A DNA stretch of 64,000 nt from Paenibacillus sp. sptzw28. GTDB lineage: Bacteria; Bacillota; Bacilli; Paenibacillales; Paenibacillaceae. This document shows positions 44,227 through 52,046 of the stretch, one piece after another. Within the stretch, counting starts at the first letter, position 1; the number at the start of each line of letters is the position of its first letter. The notes under the pieces were generated by a model. It was not told the DNA's origin and searched no databases. It was given only the letters and a program-made list of their open reading frames with translations. Location of the stretch: assembly GCF_019550795.1 (NCBI RefSeq), contig NZ_CP080545.1, positions 5,056,001 to 5,120,000 on the forward strand. The letters run 5' to 3'. The translations under genes and the position numbers were made by a program.

Positions 44227-45321
44227 CTATTTCGATTGCGGTTCAAGCGCCGGCATCGGATCCGGACGCTCGCAAGTACTCTGCATCCTATAATGCTTTC
44301 CCTCGCGGGAGGCATCGTGGAATCCATGCATCGCTTCAAGCACGTGGTACGCCATCGCGCCGCTCGCGCGATGAGGCCCTCCGTCGTTAATGGCGCGGGC
44401 CATATCGGCCACGCCGATTCCCCGATTGTTATCCGTATAGCCGTGTGTCAAAGGGACCTCTTCCCAGTCGCCGCCTGCACGACGCAGCTTCACGACACCG
44501 CCGAAATTGTTCGGATCCGGTACAAGAAGAGTGCCGCCGCTCCCTTGAATTTCAATATTCGGCAGCGAAGTGCCTGCCTTCGCATCGAAGCTTGTAATCA
44601 GGGTTCCCACCGCGCCGCTTTCAAAATCGATTACGCCTGCAATATGTGTAGGCGTTTCGACTTTAATCGTTTTGCCGCGCTTTTTCTCGCTTGTAATGGT
44701 CCGCTCCGGGTAAGAAATGACCGCAGAACCTGTAACACGGCTAATCGGTCCGAGCAGCGTAACGAATGCAGTCAAATAATAAGGCCCCATATCGAACATT
44801 GGTCCGCCGCCGATTTCATAATAAAACTCAGGGTCGGGATGCCAGCTTTCGTGTCCGCCCCCAATTACAAACCCCGACACTGCTATCGGCGTACCGATTG
44901 CGCCGTCATCTATCAGCTTGCGGCACGTCTGGATGCCTCCGCCCAGGAAGGTTTCGGGGGCGCTGGCGACACGCAGTCCCTTATCCGCGGCAAGTTTAAG
45001 TATCTGCAGTCCCTCTTCGCGGGTGACGGCAAGCGGTTTCTCGACATAGACATGCTTGCCCGCTTCAAGCGCCTGCAAACAAATCGAAGCGTGTGCCTTC
45101 GGGATCGTCAGGTTAACGACGACATCAATTTCCACATCAGCAAGAAGCTGATCGACCGTATATGCTTTGGCTAAACCGAACTCCTCAGCCCTTTGCTGTG
45201 CGCGCACCAGGTCAAGATCGGCAGCCGCTACAAGGTCAATCTCCGGATATTTCTGCAAATTGGTAAAGTATATGCCGCTGATGTTGCCGCAGCCGACAAT
45301 ACCGACTTTAACTCGTTTCAT
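44227..45321 (-). CDS. Gfo/Idh/MocA-family oxidoreductase
   Basis: A 364-residue NAD(P)-dependent sugar or inositol dehydrogenase. The Rossmann motif VGIVGCGNISGIYF is at 6-19, EKPLAVT carries the conserved lysine, and GPMFDMGPYYLTAFVTLLG holds the C-terminal active-site Asp/Tyr region. Last gene of a LacI-controlled set with a ThuA-like protein and a second Gfo/Idh enzyme. The TTGGGAGGAA SD is well placed. Confidence 0.92.
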   Translation of the reverse strand: MKRVKVGIVGCGNISGIYFTNLQKYPEIDLVAAADLDLVRAQQRAEEFGLAKAYTVDQLLADVEIDVVVNLTIPKAHASICLQALEAGKHVYVEKPLAVTREEGLQILKLAADKGLRVASAPETFLGGGIQTCRKLIDDGAIGTPIAVSGFVIGGGHESWHPDPEFYYEIGGGPMFDMGPYYLTAFVTLLGPISRVTGSAVISYPERTITSEKKRGKTIKVETPTHIAGVIDFESGAVGTLITSFDAKAGTSLPNIEIQGSGGTLLVPDPNNFGGVVKLRRAGGDWEEVPLTHGYTDNNRGIGVADMARAINDGGPHRASGAMAYHVLEAMHGFHDASREGKHYRMQSTCERPDPMPALEPQSK

Positions 45322-45423
45322 TCAGTAATTCCTCCCAAGGCACCCCATCGGAATACGCCGCATCATAAGGATAAACATAAACTAAGTAATGAAAGAAAAA
45401 GAAAAGCGGTATCTAAGGGCGGA

Positions 45424-46071
45424 CTATTTTCCAACCGGTGTGCCCTGTCCGCGGGCGGCCCACAGGAAACCCCGGCGCATAAGCTCCATCGTTTGCGGCA
45501 TAGCCACAATATTTGCCTGATGCCCCAGCGTGTTATAGTAAACACGGCCTTCTCCCCATGTTTTGGTCCACACAACCGGCATTTTCACATCTCCGAACGA
45601 GGTGGTCGCATGCACCCTTACAGCCGGATCAACATGCATATAATACTGTTCAGAGCATACCACGAAATCACCGATCCCTGCAGTGAGCGGGTCTTCGGAA
45701 TCGGTCATATTCACATCGTACACCACTCCATCATTGCCCGGGTGGGCAACCCATTGACCGCCGACCATATACTGATACTCCACCTCATTGCGGAAAGAGT
45801 CGGCCATTCCGCCGTGACAGCCGGCGATCCCGCAGCCAGCCTGGACAGTATCAAGCAGTGGTCGGAGCTGCGCTTGTTCAATTGTGCCCATCGTCCATAC
45901 CGGAACTATAAGGTCCAGCCCCGCCATAAGCTCAGCGTCCTTATATGCGTCAAGCGTACCCGAAACGGTTACTTCAAATTCTTCCTTGCGCAGCATATCG
46001 GCAAAAATGGCGGACACTTCCTTGGGCTCATGGCCGTCCCAGCCGCCCCATACGATCAGTGCTTTTCTCAT
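45424..46071 (-). CDS. ThuA-like protein (glutamine-amidotransferase-like fold)
   Basis: A 215-residue protein with KALIVWGGWDGHEP at the start, GLDLIVPVWTMGTI, AGCGIAGCHGGMADSF (equivalent of the nucleophile elbow), and WGEGRVYYNTLGH near the end. ThuA-like proteins accompany sugar-oxidation genes such as 3-keto-glycoside catabolism. AGAAGGGAGAG precedes the ATG at 46071. The tail WAARGQGTPVGK ends it. Sits between two oxidoreductase genes. Confidence 0.88.
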   Translation of the reverse strand: MRKALIVWGGWDGHEPKEVSAIFADMLRKEEFEVTVSGTLDAYKDAELMAGLDLIVPVWTMGTIEQAQLRPLLDTVQAGCGIAGCHGGMADSFRNEVEYQYMVGGQWVAHPGNDGVVYDVNMTDSEDPLTAGIGDFVVCSEQYYMHVDPAVRVHATTSFGDVKMPVVWTKTWGEGRVYYNTLGHQANIVAMPQTMELMRRGFLWAARGQGTPVGK

Positions 46072-46096
46072 AGTTCTCTCCCTTCTCTTAATAAAT

Positions 46097-47260
46097 TTAC
46101 CGAAGCTCGGAAAGTGAGACCCAGCGTCGTTCTTCAATTGATTTATCCACGGCTTCCAGTACAGCCTGACATTCGACGCCGTCAAAGAAATTCGGCACCG
46201 GCTGCCGGTCTTCTGCAAGCGCCAGCATAAATTCATGCAGCTCATGGGTAAACGTGTGCTCGTAACCTATGGTATGGCCTGCCGGCCACCAAGCATCGCT
46301 GTATGCATGCGCCGGGTCTGTCGCAAGCACTCGCCGGAACCCTTGCACATCCGCTGCGTCGTCGCTGAAGTAAACCTCCAGCTCGTTGACCCGCTCGAAA
46401 TCGAACTTGATGCTCCCTTTACTGCCGTTAATTTCAAAAGCATTCGTGCATCGGTGACCGGGCGCAAATCGAGTCGCTTCAATGCTGCCCAGCGCGCCTT
46501 CGGCAAATCTGGCCAGAAACAGTGTTGCATCGTCGACAGTTACCGGTCCGCGCGGGGCATCTTTATCGCCTTTGGCGCTAAGTCCGGTCATGGCCGTCGG
46601 AACCGGCCGCTCTTTCACGAATGTTTCGCTCATGCCGATAACTTCCTGGAATTCCCCCACGAGGAACCTAGCCAAGTCGATGACATGAGCTCCAAGGTCT
46701 CCATGTGAACCTGAGCCGGCGATTTCCTTCTGCAGACGCCAAACCAGCGGGAAATCCGGATCGACGATCCAGTCCTGAAGGAACCATCCGCGAAAGTGAT
46801 AGATTTTCCCTATGCGCCCCTCTGAGATCAGCTTCTTTGCAAGCTGTACGGCGGGAGCAAAACGATAATTGAAGCCCACCATATGCTTGACACCGGCTTG
46901 CTCGGCGGCGTTCAACATTTCGATGGAATCGGCCAAATTCAGCGCCAGCGGCTTCTCACAAAAAATATTTTTGCCTGCAGCGGCGGCGGCTAGAGCAATC
47001 TCCTTGTGCGCATCGCTTGGGGCATTAATATCAATCAAATCAATATCATTGCGGGCGATCAATTTGCGCCAGTCGGTCTCCGCGCTCTCCCAACCGAACT
47101 GCGCTCGCGCTTGCTCCACCCCTTCCGGGTCGCGCCCGCAAATCGCCTTCATCTCCGGTTTTAACACTTTCGGGAAAAACATCGGCAGCGCCCGGTAAGC
47201 GTTGCTATGTGCCTTTCCCATGAATTTGTAGCCAATCATACCGACACGTACATTGCTCAT
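46097..47260 (-). CDS. Gfo/Idh/MocA-family oxidoreductase
   Basis: A 387-residue NAD(P)-dependent dehydrogenase. VGMIGYKFMGKAHSNAYRAL (Rossmann), CEKPLALN with the catalytic lysine, GDLGAHVIDLARFLVGE with the Asp/His pair, and ANFFDGVECQAVLEAVDKS-like text near the end (NFFDGVECQAVLEAV) are typical of the YcjS/YteT-like group. Together with ThuA it suggests oxidation of a glycoside or sugar acid. Confidence 0.92.
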   Translation of the reverse strand: MSNVRVGMIGYKFMGKAHSNAYRALPMFFPKVLKPEMKAICGRDPEGVEQARAQFGWESAETDWRKLIARNDIDLIDINAPSDAHKEIALAAAAAGKNIFCEKPLALNLADSIEMLNAAEQAGVKHMVGFNYRFAPAVQLAKKLISEGRIGKIYHFRGWFLQDWIVDPDFPLVWRLQKEIAGSGSHGDLGAHVIDLARFLVGEFQEVIGMSETFVKERPVPTAMTGLSAKGDKDAPRGPVTVDDATLFLARFAEGALGSIEATRFAPGHRCTNAFEINGSKGSIKFDFERVNELEVYFSDDAADVQGFRRVLATDPAHAYSDAWWPAGHTIGYEHTFTHELHEFMLALAEDRQPVPNFFDGVECQAVLEAVDKSIEERRWVSLSELR

Positions 47261-47297
47261 CGATAAGTTCCGCCTCTCGAAGAAAATGTTGTTCCTT

Positions 47298-48359
47298 TTA
47301 CCCTAATCCTTGCAAGGCCAATGGCCCAGAAGATACGCGAACGGCCAGCTGTACCGGCAGTTTTACGGAAAATCCGTTTTTCTGTTCAGGCGTCCCCATA
47401 ATGATGTCGAGCAGTCTCGATGCCGCCTCACATCCGATTTTGTAGAAAGGGACGGAAATCGACGAAAGCGGTGGATCGGTCAACCGCGCACCGTCCGAAT
47501 CATCGCAGCCGAACAGAGCGAGATCTTTGCCAACGTATACGCCGCATTCCTTCAATCCTTGGAGCAAACCGATCGCCATCCGGTCATTTGCGGCAATAAC
47601 TGCATTCTTCCGTCCATTTCCCAGCAGTCGTGCAACCGCTTCCGCATGTTCATATCCGCTCTTCTGGCTGTAATTGCCTACAAGCACCATGGATGGGTCA
47701 TACTCAAGCCCAGCCTCCGAAAGTGCCTGGCGATACCCTTCAAGCCGGTCCAAACTGTTGGAATAGACGGATGGTCCATTAAGAAAAATAATGCGTTCAT
47801 ACCCTTGGCCGATCAGATGTTTCGCAGCGGCATAGCTGCCCATTCGCTGATCAGCGTCGACAGTGTTGTAGGGTTGGCCATCGAATCGCTGATTCACTAG
47901 GCAAAATGGATATTGCCCCTCCTGAAGCTCGGAAAGCGCTGCCCGTTCATCCGGAACATCCTGGGCGCCAAGAATAATGCATCCGTCAATTTTTTGCATC
48001 CGGAACAAATCCGCATATTCTCTTGGCTCCTCCGGCTTTCGAAACAACAGCAGTAAATCGTAGCCGCGTTCTTTGGCGGTTATGCCAATGCCGCTCAGTA
48101 TTTCGGAAAAGTAATACGTTGAGAACAGGTTCACTTTGGGCAGCAGCGGCAGGATAACACCGAGATTTCCGCTCTTGCTGCGGGCAAACCGCTGCGCAAG
48201 CGCGCTTGGGACATAATTCAACTGCCGCGCGGCCGCCATGACCCGCTCTCGAGTGTCCTCCTTAACCGGTCCCACGCCGTTCAGTACGCGCGAAACCGTG
48301 GCTTCCGACACACCGGCAAGCTTAGCGACCTCTTTTCTACGAATAAGTCCTTCCTCCAA
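47298..48359 (-). CDS. LacI-family regulator of the oxidoreductase/ThuA cluster
   Basis: A 353-residue repressor. The helix-turn-helix is RKEVAKLAGVSEATVSRVLN, the hinge LNYVPSALAQRFA, and the effector domain SGNLGVILPLLPKVN to FGCDDSDGARLTDPPLSSI. TTG at 48359 is taken as start. GGAGGAAGG just inside the frame would better serve a rare ATT at 48344 (giving MRRKEVAKLAG), so the true start is uncertain. First gene of a four-gene unit; an operator lies on its promoter. Confidence 0.9.
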   Translation of the reverse strand: MEEGLIRRKEVAKLAGVSEATVSRVLNGVGPVKEDTRERVMAAARQLNYVPSALAQRFARSKSGNLGVILPLLPKVNLFSTYYFSEILSGIGITAKERGYDLLLLFRKPEEPREYADLFRMQKIDGCIILGAQDVPDERAALSELQEGQYPFCLVNQRFDGQPYNTVDADQRMGSYAAAKHLIGQGYERIIFLNGPSVYSNSLDRLEGYRQALSEAGLEYDPSMVLVGNYSQKSGYEHAEAVARLLGNGRKNAVIAANDRMAIGLLQGLKECGVYVGKDLALFGCDDSDGARLTDPPLSSISVPFYKIGCEAASRLLDIIMGTPEQKNGFSVKLPVQLAVRVSSGPLALQGLG

Positions 48360-48379
48360 TCCTTAAGTGCATCAGCACT

Positions 48380-48422
48380 ATGTACACGCGTACATTTTCT
48401 CATGATCATATACGGCTGTCAA
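48380..48422 (-). promoter_or_regulatory. Promoter with overlapping LacI-type operator
   Basis: On the minus strand TTGACA (48417-48422), a 17-bp spacer and GAAAAT (48394-48399). ATGTAC-ACGC-GTACAT at 48380-48395 overlaps the -10 edge and the expected transcription start, so the repressor encoded just downstream likely regulates itself and its operon. Confidence 0.75.
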
Positions 48423-48574
48423 TAAGAAAACTTGCTCTACCGGACAAAAAAGATATCCATCTCTTCCCACATTTCAACCTAAGCTACAATTTTTTTCTTG
48501 TTGATTGTAAACAGTTCCTTTATACTAAGAAAGTCTATTTTCGAACATTTTATGACAAAGGGGATTTAAGACAA

Positions 48575-48919
48575 ATGAACTACAATATCGCTCAAAAGAG
48601 TCAGCTTGACGCTCGCGAATTGCTCCTGTTGGAATCGGAAGTGAAGAATCAGGGGAAAAACATGGTGGTAGCCTATATTCTCTGGTATTTTCTTGGCATA
48701 TTCGGGGCGCACCGTTTCTACATGAAGAAGACAGGCACGGCGGTAACTCAGCTAGTTTTATCCATTACTGTTGTAGGTCTGATTGCAACGTCTATATGGT
48801 GGGTGATCGACGCATTTCTCCTGCACACATGGGTAAAAGATCATAATCGTAATGTAGAAGGTAAAATCATGGATGACATCTTTGCCCAAAAGCACTTCAA
48901 TAATGCAATGAACCGATAG
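48575..48919 (+). CDS. TM2-domain membrane protein
   Basis: A 114-residue protein. After a polar N-terminus the TM2 hairpin reads VAYILWYFLGIFGAHRFYM, K-rich turn with KKTGTAV, then LVLSITVVGLIATSIWWVIDAFLL. The GAHRFY and WxxDxFL signatures are intact. C-terminal part is charged. AAAGGGG precedes the ATG. The second TM2 gene follows 12 bases later; they share layout and probably arose by duplication. Function unknown. Confidence 0.88.
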   Translation: MNYNIAQKSQLDARELLLLESEVKNQGKNMVVAYILWYFLGIFGAHRFYMKKTGTAVTQLVLSITVVGLIATSIWWVIDAFLLHTWVKDHNRNVEGKIMDDIFAQKHFNNAMNR

Positions 48920-48931
48920 GAGCCTACGCAG

Positions 48932-49369
48932 ATGCTCTCCAAACAAGATTTGTCTCTAAACGAACTTATGGTCTTTACCTCTGAGCTGCGTGCGGCCGAG
49001 AAGTCAACGGCAACAGCCTACCTGATGCTTATAGGGGGGCATCTTGGCCTTCACCGCTTTTACTTAAAGCGGAAAGGAACCGCAGTCGCCCAATTAATAC
49101 TATTTGCAGCCGCTGCGATTTTTTATTTCGTAATGGCAGTCGCAAGCGAGATAGGCTCGGACATAGCTGCAATCGTCTCGATTATTTTGTTCGTCCTTCC
49201 CGCGCTAGCATTATTCATTTGGATTATGGTAGATTTGTTCCTGCTCCCTCGCATGATTCGTGAGTTTAACGAAGTTATTGAGCGGGAGATTCTTGATCAA
49301 ATCGAACACTTTCGCCGGATGGAGCAGCTCGCCGGCAGAGGGCGTCCGGATGAGGCGCAGCAAATGTAA
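48932..49369 (+). CDS. TM2-domain membrane protein, second copy
   Basis: A 145-residue protein with a TM2 hairpin: TAYLMLIGGHLGLHRFYL, KRKGTAVAQLILF, a longer hydrophobic region with an extra helix (DIAAIVSIILFVLPALALFI) and WIMVDLFLLPRM. The C-terminus is charged (EILDQIEHFRRMEQLAG). TAGGAG lies before the ATG. Operon partner of the preceding TM2 gene; a terminator follows. Confidence 0.87.
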   Translation: MLSKQDLSLNELMVFTSELRAAEKSTATAYLMLIGGHLGLHRFYLKRKGTAVAQLILFAAAAIFYFVMAVASEIGSDIAAIVSIILFVLPALALFIWIMVDLFLLPRMIREFNEVIEREILDQIEHFRRMEQLAGRGRPDEAQQM

Positions 49370-49380
49370 CACACATGCAA

Positions 49381-49422
49381 AAGACCTCGAATCGCCAATT
49401 TGGCGCCTCGGGGTCTTTCTTT
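49381..49422. terminator. Terminator after the TM2 pair
   Basis: AAAGACCTCGA pairs with CTCGGGGTCTTT with an inner GCC-AATTT-GGC stem, then TCTTTAT. Confidence 0.75.
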
Positions 49423-49492
49423 ATAGAGAATATTCGATATTCGCTAACACCGTCGTTATGGAAGGAGTTAATCGTTTCTTTTGTGTGCTGTT

Positions 49493-51079
49493 TTAGGGAG
49501 CCATCTCGAGAAACTTCGAGGTCGGGTTCTTATCCATCGCCGTGCGCATCGCGTACTCGTTCTCAAACAATGCCACGTAGTTGCCTTTCTTATCCTTCAC
49601 CAGCGAAGAGTTAATCCGGAACTTCGAAGGATCGACCTTCTCATCGACAATCCAACGGGCAAACTGGAACTGCATCCGATGCAGTTGTATTTCAACGCCG
49701 TATTCAGCGCGCATCCGATGTTCAAACACCTCGAACTGCAGTTGTCCTACTACACCAAGTATCGTTTCATCAAAATTACCGGTCGAGTGGAAAACCTGGA
49801 TTGTCCCCTCTTCCGTCAGCTGATCGATACCCTTCTGATACTGCTTGTGCTTGAGTGCGTTCTTAACGGTAACTTTAGCAAAGAGCTCGGGCGAGAATGT
49901 CGGCAGCTCATCGAACACGATGTCGCTTCCCTGTGACAGAGAATCCCCGATGCGGAATATCCCGGGGTCGAATAATCCTATGATGTCGCCTGGAAAAGCA
50001 GATTCGACAATATCGCGGTCCTGGGCGAGGAATTGCTGCGGCTGCGAAAGCTTGATTTCTTTACCTGCGCGCACATGCCTGACGCTCATTCCCCGTTCGA
50101 AACGGCCGGAGCAAATTCGGAGAAACGCGATTCGGTCGCGGTGCGCCGGGTTCATATTCGCCTGGATTTTAAAAATGTACCCCGAAAACTTCTCGCTGGT
50201 CGGCTCCACTGAACCGTTTGTCGTGTTGCGTGAAGTCGGTGAAGGCGCGAGCTGCAAGAAGTTTTCCAGGAACGTCTGGACACCGAAGTTATTAACCGCG
50301 CTTCCGAAGAACAGAGGCGTCAGCTCGCCCGCCCGAACTTTGTCGAAATCAAACTGGTCCCCGGCGACATCAAGCAGCTCCAAGTCTTGAACCAGCTGGT
50401 CATGAAGGTAGTCGCCAGCCATCTCCCGAATAACCTGATCATTATAATCCGACACAGGCCGTACGGAAATCGTCGAATGGTCATCGCCTTGAAACAGTTC
50501 AACCTGATTTTTCATGCGGTCATATACGCCGCATAGCTCTCTTCCCATGCCGATGGGCCAATTCATCGGTACGGCCCGGATACCAAGCACGCGCTCGATC
50601 TCTTCCATTAAATCAAACGGGCTTTGTCCCTCACGGTCCAATTTATTAATGAAAGTGAAAATCGGAATGCCACGCTTGCGGCACACCTGGAACAGCTTGA
50701 TTGTCTGCGCCTCTACACCTTTGGCGACATCGATCAACATGACCGCGCTGTCTGCCGCAGTGAGCGTCCGATAGGTATCCTCACTGAAATCCTGGTGACC
50801 TGGTGTATCCAGTATATTGACGCGGTGGCCGTTATAGTCAAACTGCATCACGGAAGAAGTGACCGAAATACCACGCTGCTTCTCAATTTCCATCCAGTCG
50901 CTCGTCGCATGCCGGCTCGCTTTGCGCGCTTTCACCGTTCCGGCTAGTCGGATAGCTCCCCCGAAGAGCAGGAGTTTCTCGGTCAGCGTCGTTTTGCCCG
51001 CATCCGGATGAGAGATGATCGCGAATGTCCGCCGTTTTCCGACTTCTTGTTTTAATTCATCTGTCAACGTTTTGCTCAT
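49493..51079 (-). CDS. prfC: Peptide chain release factor 3
   Basis: A 528-residue translational GTPase that removes RF1/RF2 after termination. G1 SHPDAGKTTLTEKLL, G2 region RGISVTSSVMQF, G3 DTPGHQDFSEDTYR, G4 FINKLDRE, and the RF3-specific C-terminal text VGQLQFEVFEHRMRAEYGVE are present. Normal length. It begins 19 bases after the cyclase gene, so zwf-array-cyclase-prfC may be one transcript. Confidence 0.96.
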   Translation of the reverse strand: MSKTLTDELKQEVGKRRTFAIISHPDAGKTTLTEKLLLFGGAIRLAGTVKARKASRHATSDWMEIEKQRGISVTSSVMQFDYNGHRVNILDTPGHQDFSEDTYRTLTAADSAVMLIDVAKGVEAQTIKLFQVCRKRGIPIFTFINKLDREGQSPFDLMEEIERVLGIRAVPMNWPIGMGRELCGVYDRMKNQVELFQGDDHSTISVRPVSDYNDQVIREMAGDYLHDQLVQDLELLDVAGDQFDFDKVRAGELTPLFFGSAVNNFGVQTFLENFLQLAPSPTSRNTTNGSVEPTSEKFSGYIFKIQANMNPAHRDRIAFLRICSGRFERGMSVRHVRAGKEIKLSQPQQFLAQDRDIVESAFPGDIIGLFDPGIFRIGDSLSQGSDIVFDELPTFSPELFAKVTVKNALKHKQYQKGIDQLTEEGTIQVFHSTGNFDETILGVVGQLQFEVFEHRMRAEYGVEIQLHRMQFQFARWIVDEKVDPSKFRINSSLVKDKKGNYVALFENEYAMRTAMDKNPTSKFLEMAP

Positions 51080-51098
51080 TACCCTATTCCCTTCATAT

Positions 51099-51728
51099 TT
51101 ACATGCCGCCGATCAGAAATGCACGCGCCGGAGCAGCTTCGATACCTGTCAGCTTAAGCGGAGCCACAGCCATAAAGTAAGTGCCGGCAGGCACATTCTT
51201 AAGCCGCAGTCCTTCAACGATAATGATACTGTTTCGGAATAGCGAGCGGTGAGTGGGATATTCCGCTTGAGCGCGTTCAATGCCCAGCCCATCCGTCCCG
51301 AGGCCCCTGATACCCAGTTCGACCAGATAACGGGCGCCGTCCTCCCGAAGGAAAACAAAGTTGAAGTCGAATTCTTCGCTGAAGGAATTGCGCGTTTTAA
51401 ATATAACCCAATCGTTCTTCTGCAGTCCAAGCGGTTCCAAGTCGGCACGAGTAATATACTCTTCGCAATGTGTCAGATCAACAACACGAGCATGGCCAAT
51501 CAACTGTTCAAGGCCGATCGTCTCGATCGTCTCGCCGTTTTCCAGCATATGCAGCGGAGCGTCTACATGCGTTCCGGAATGAACATTCATGTCGATGCGG
51601 GATTCATACACGGCCTGGCCGTTCTCATGGTTTGTAATATTCGTTATTTTCGGTTTTTTCTCTTCTTTATTGTTGAAGACCTGCATGCTCTCCTGAATTG
51701 TCATGGAGATATCATATATTTTGAGCAT
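51099..51728 (-). CDS. Cyclase family protein (kynurenine formamidase/KynB-like)
   Basis: A 209-residue metal hydrolase. The family motif HSGTHVDAPLHM supplies His/Asp metal ligands, and RGLGTDGLGIER and a trailing LKLTGIEAAPARAFL are typical of the cyclase/formamidase fold. The ATG at 51728 has AGGAGGT at 51737-51743. The reading frame stays open upstream through array 3, but the SD and the motif position argue for this start. No other kynurenine genes are visible, so the substrate is unknown. Confidence 0.88.
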   Translation of the reverse strand: MLKIYDISMTIQESMQVFNNKEEKKPKITNITNHENGQAVYESRIDMNVHSGTHVDAPLHMLENGETIETIGLEQLIGHARVVDLTHCEEYITRADLEPLGLQKNDWVIFKTRNSFSEEFDFNFVFLREDGARYLVELGIRGLGTDGLGIERAQAEYPTHRSLFRNSIIIVEGLRLKNVPAGTYFMAVAPLKLTGIEAAPARAFLIGGM

Positions 51729-51746
51729 GGAATGGTACCTCCTCAG

Positions 51747-52037
51747 GCGTTTTGCGGGAGCAAAACGCAGCTTCGTAAGCATTTGCTTGGCGTTTTGCGG
51801 AGCAAAACGCAGCTTCGTAAGCATTGCTTGGCGTTTTGCGGGAGCAAAACGCAGCTTCGTAAGCATTTGCTTGGCGTTTTGCGGGAGCAAAACGCAGCTT
51901 CGTAAGCATTTGCTTGGCGTTTTGCGGGAGCAAAACGCAGCTTCGTAAGCATTTGCTTGGCGTTTTGCGGGAGCAAAACGCAGCTTCGTAAGCATTTGCT
52001 TGGCGTTTTGCGGAGCAAAACGCAGCTTCGCAAGCTT
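51747..52037 (-). repeat. Leader tandem array 3, seven copies of a 41-43 bp unit
   Basis: GCGTTTTGC begins at 51747, 51790, 51831, 51874, 51917, 51960 and 52003. In cyclase sense each unit reads ATGCTTACGAAGC, then GCGTTTTGC-TCCC-GCAAAACGC (one C lost in some copies), then CAAGC. It fills nearly all of the gap between the zwf stop (52047) and the cyclase SD. It shares the ATGCTTnCGAAGC and GTTTT.../...AAAAC arms with arrays 1 and 2, with a shorter interior and without the GGAAGCAT arm. Confidence 0.95.
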
Positions 52038-52046
52038 CCTACTGCC

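Noticed and set aside
44236..45174. 312-codon plus-strand frame opposite the Gfo/Idh gene
   Set aside because: Shadow of a well supported dehydrogenase, with no SD and no domain.
48380..48574. A longer start for the first TM2 protein at the ATG at 48380
   Set aside because: It would add 65 unlike residues, cover the lacI-type promoter on the other strand, and ignore AAAGGGG before 48575.
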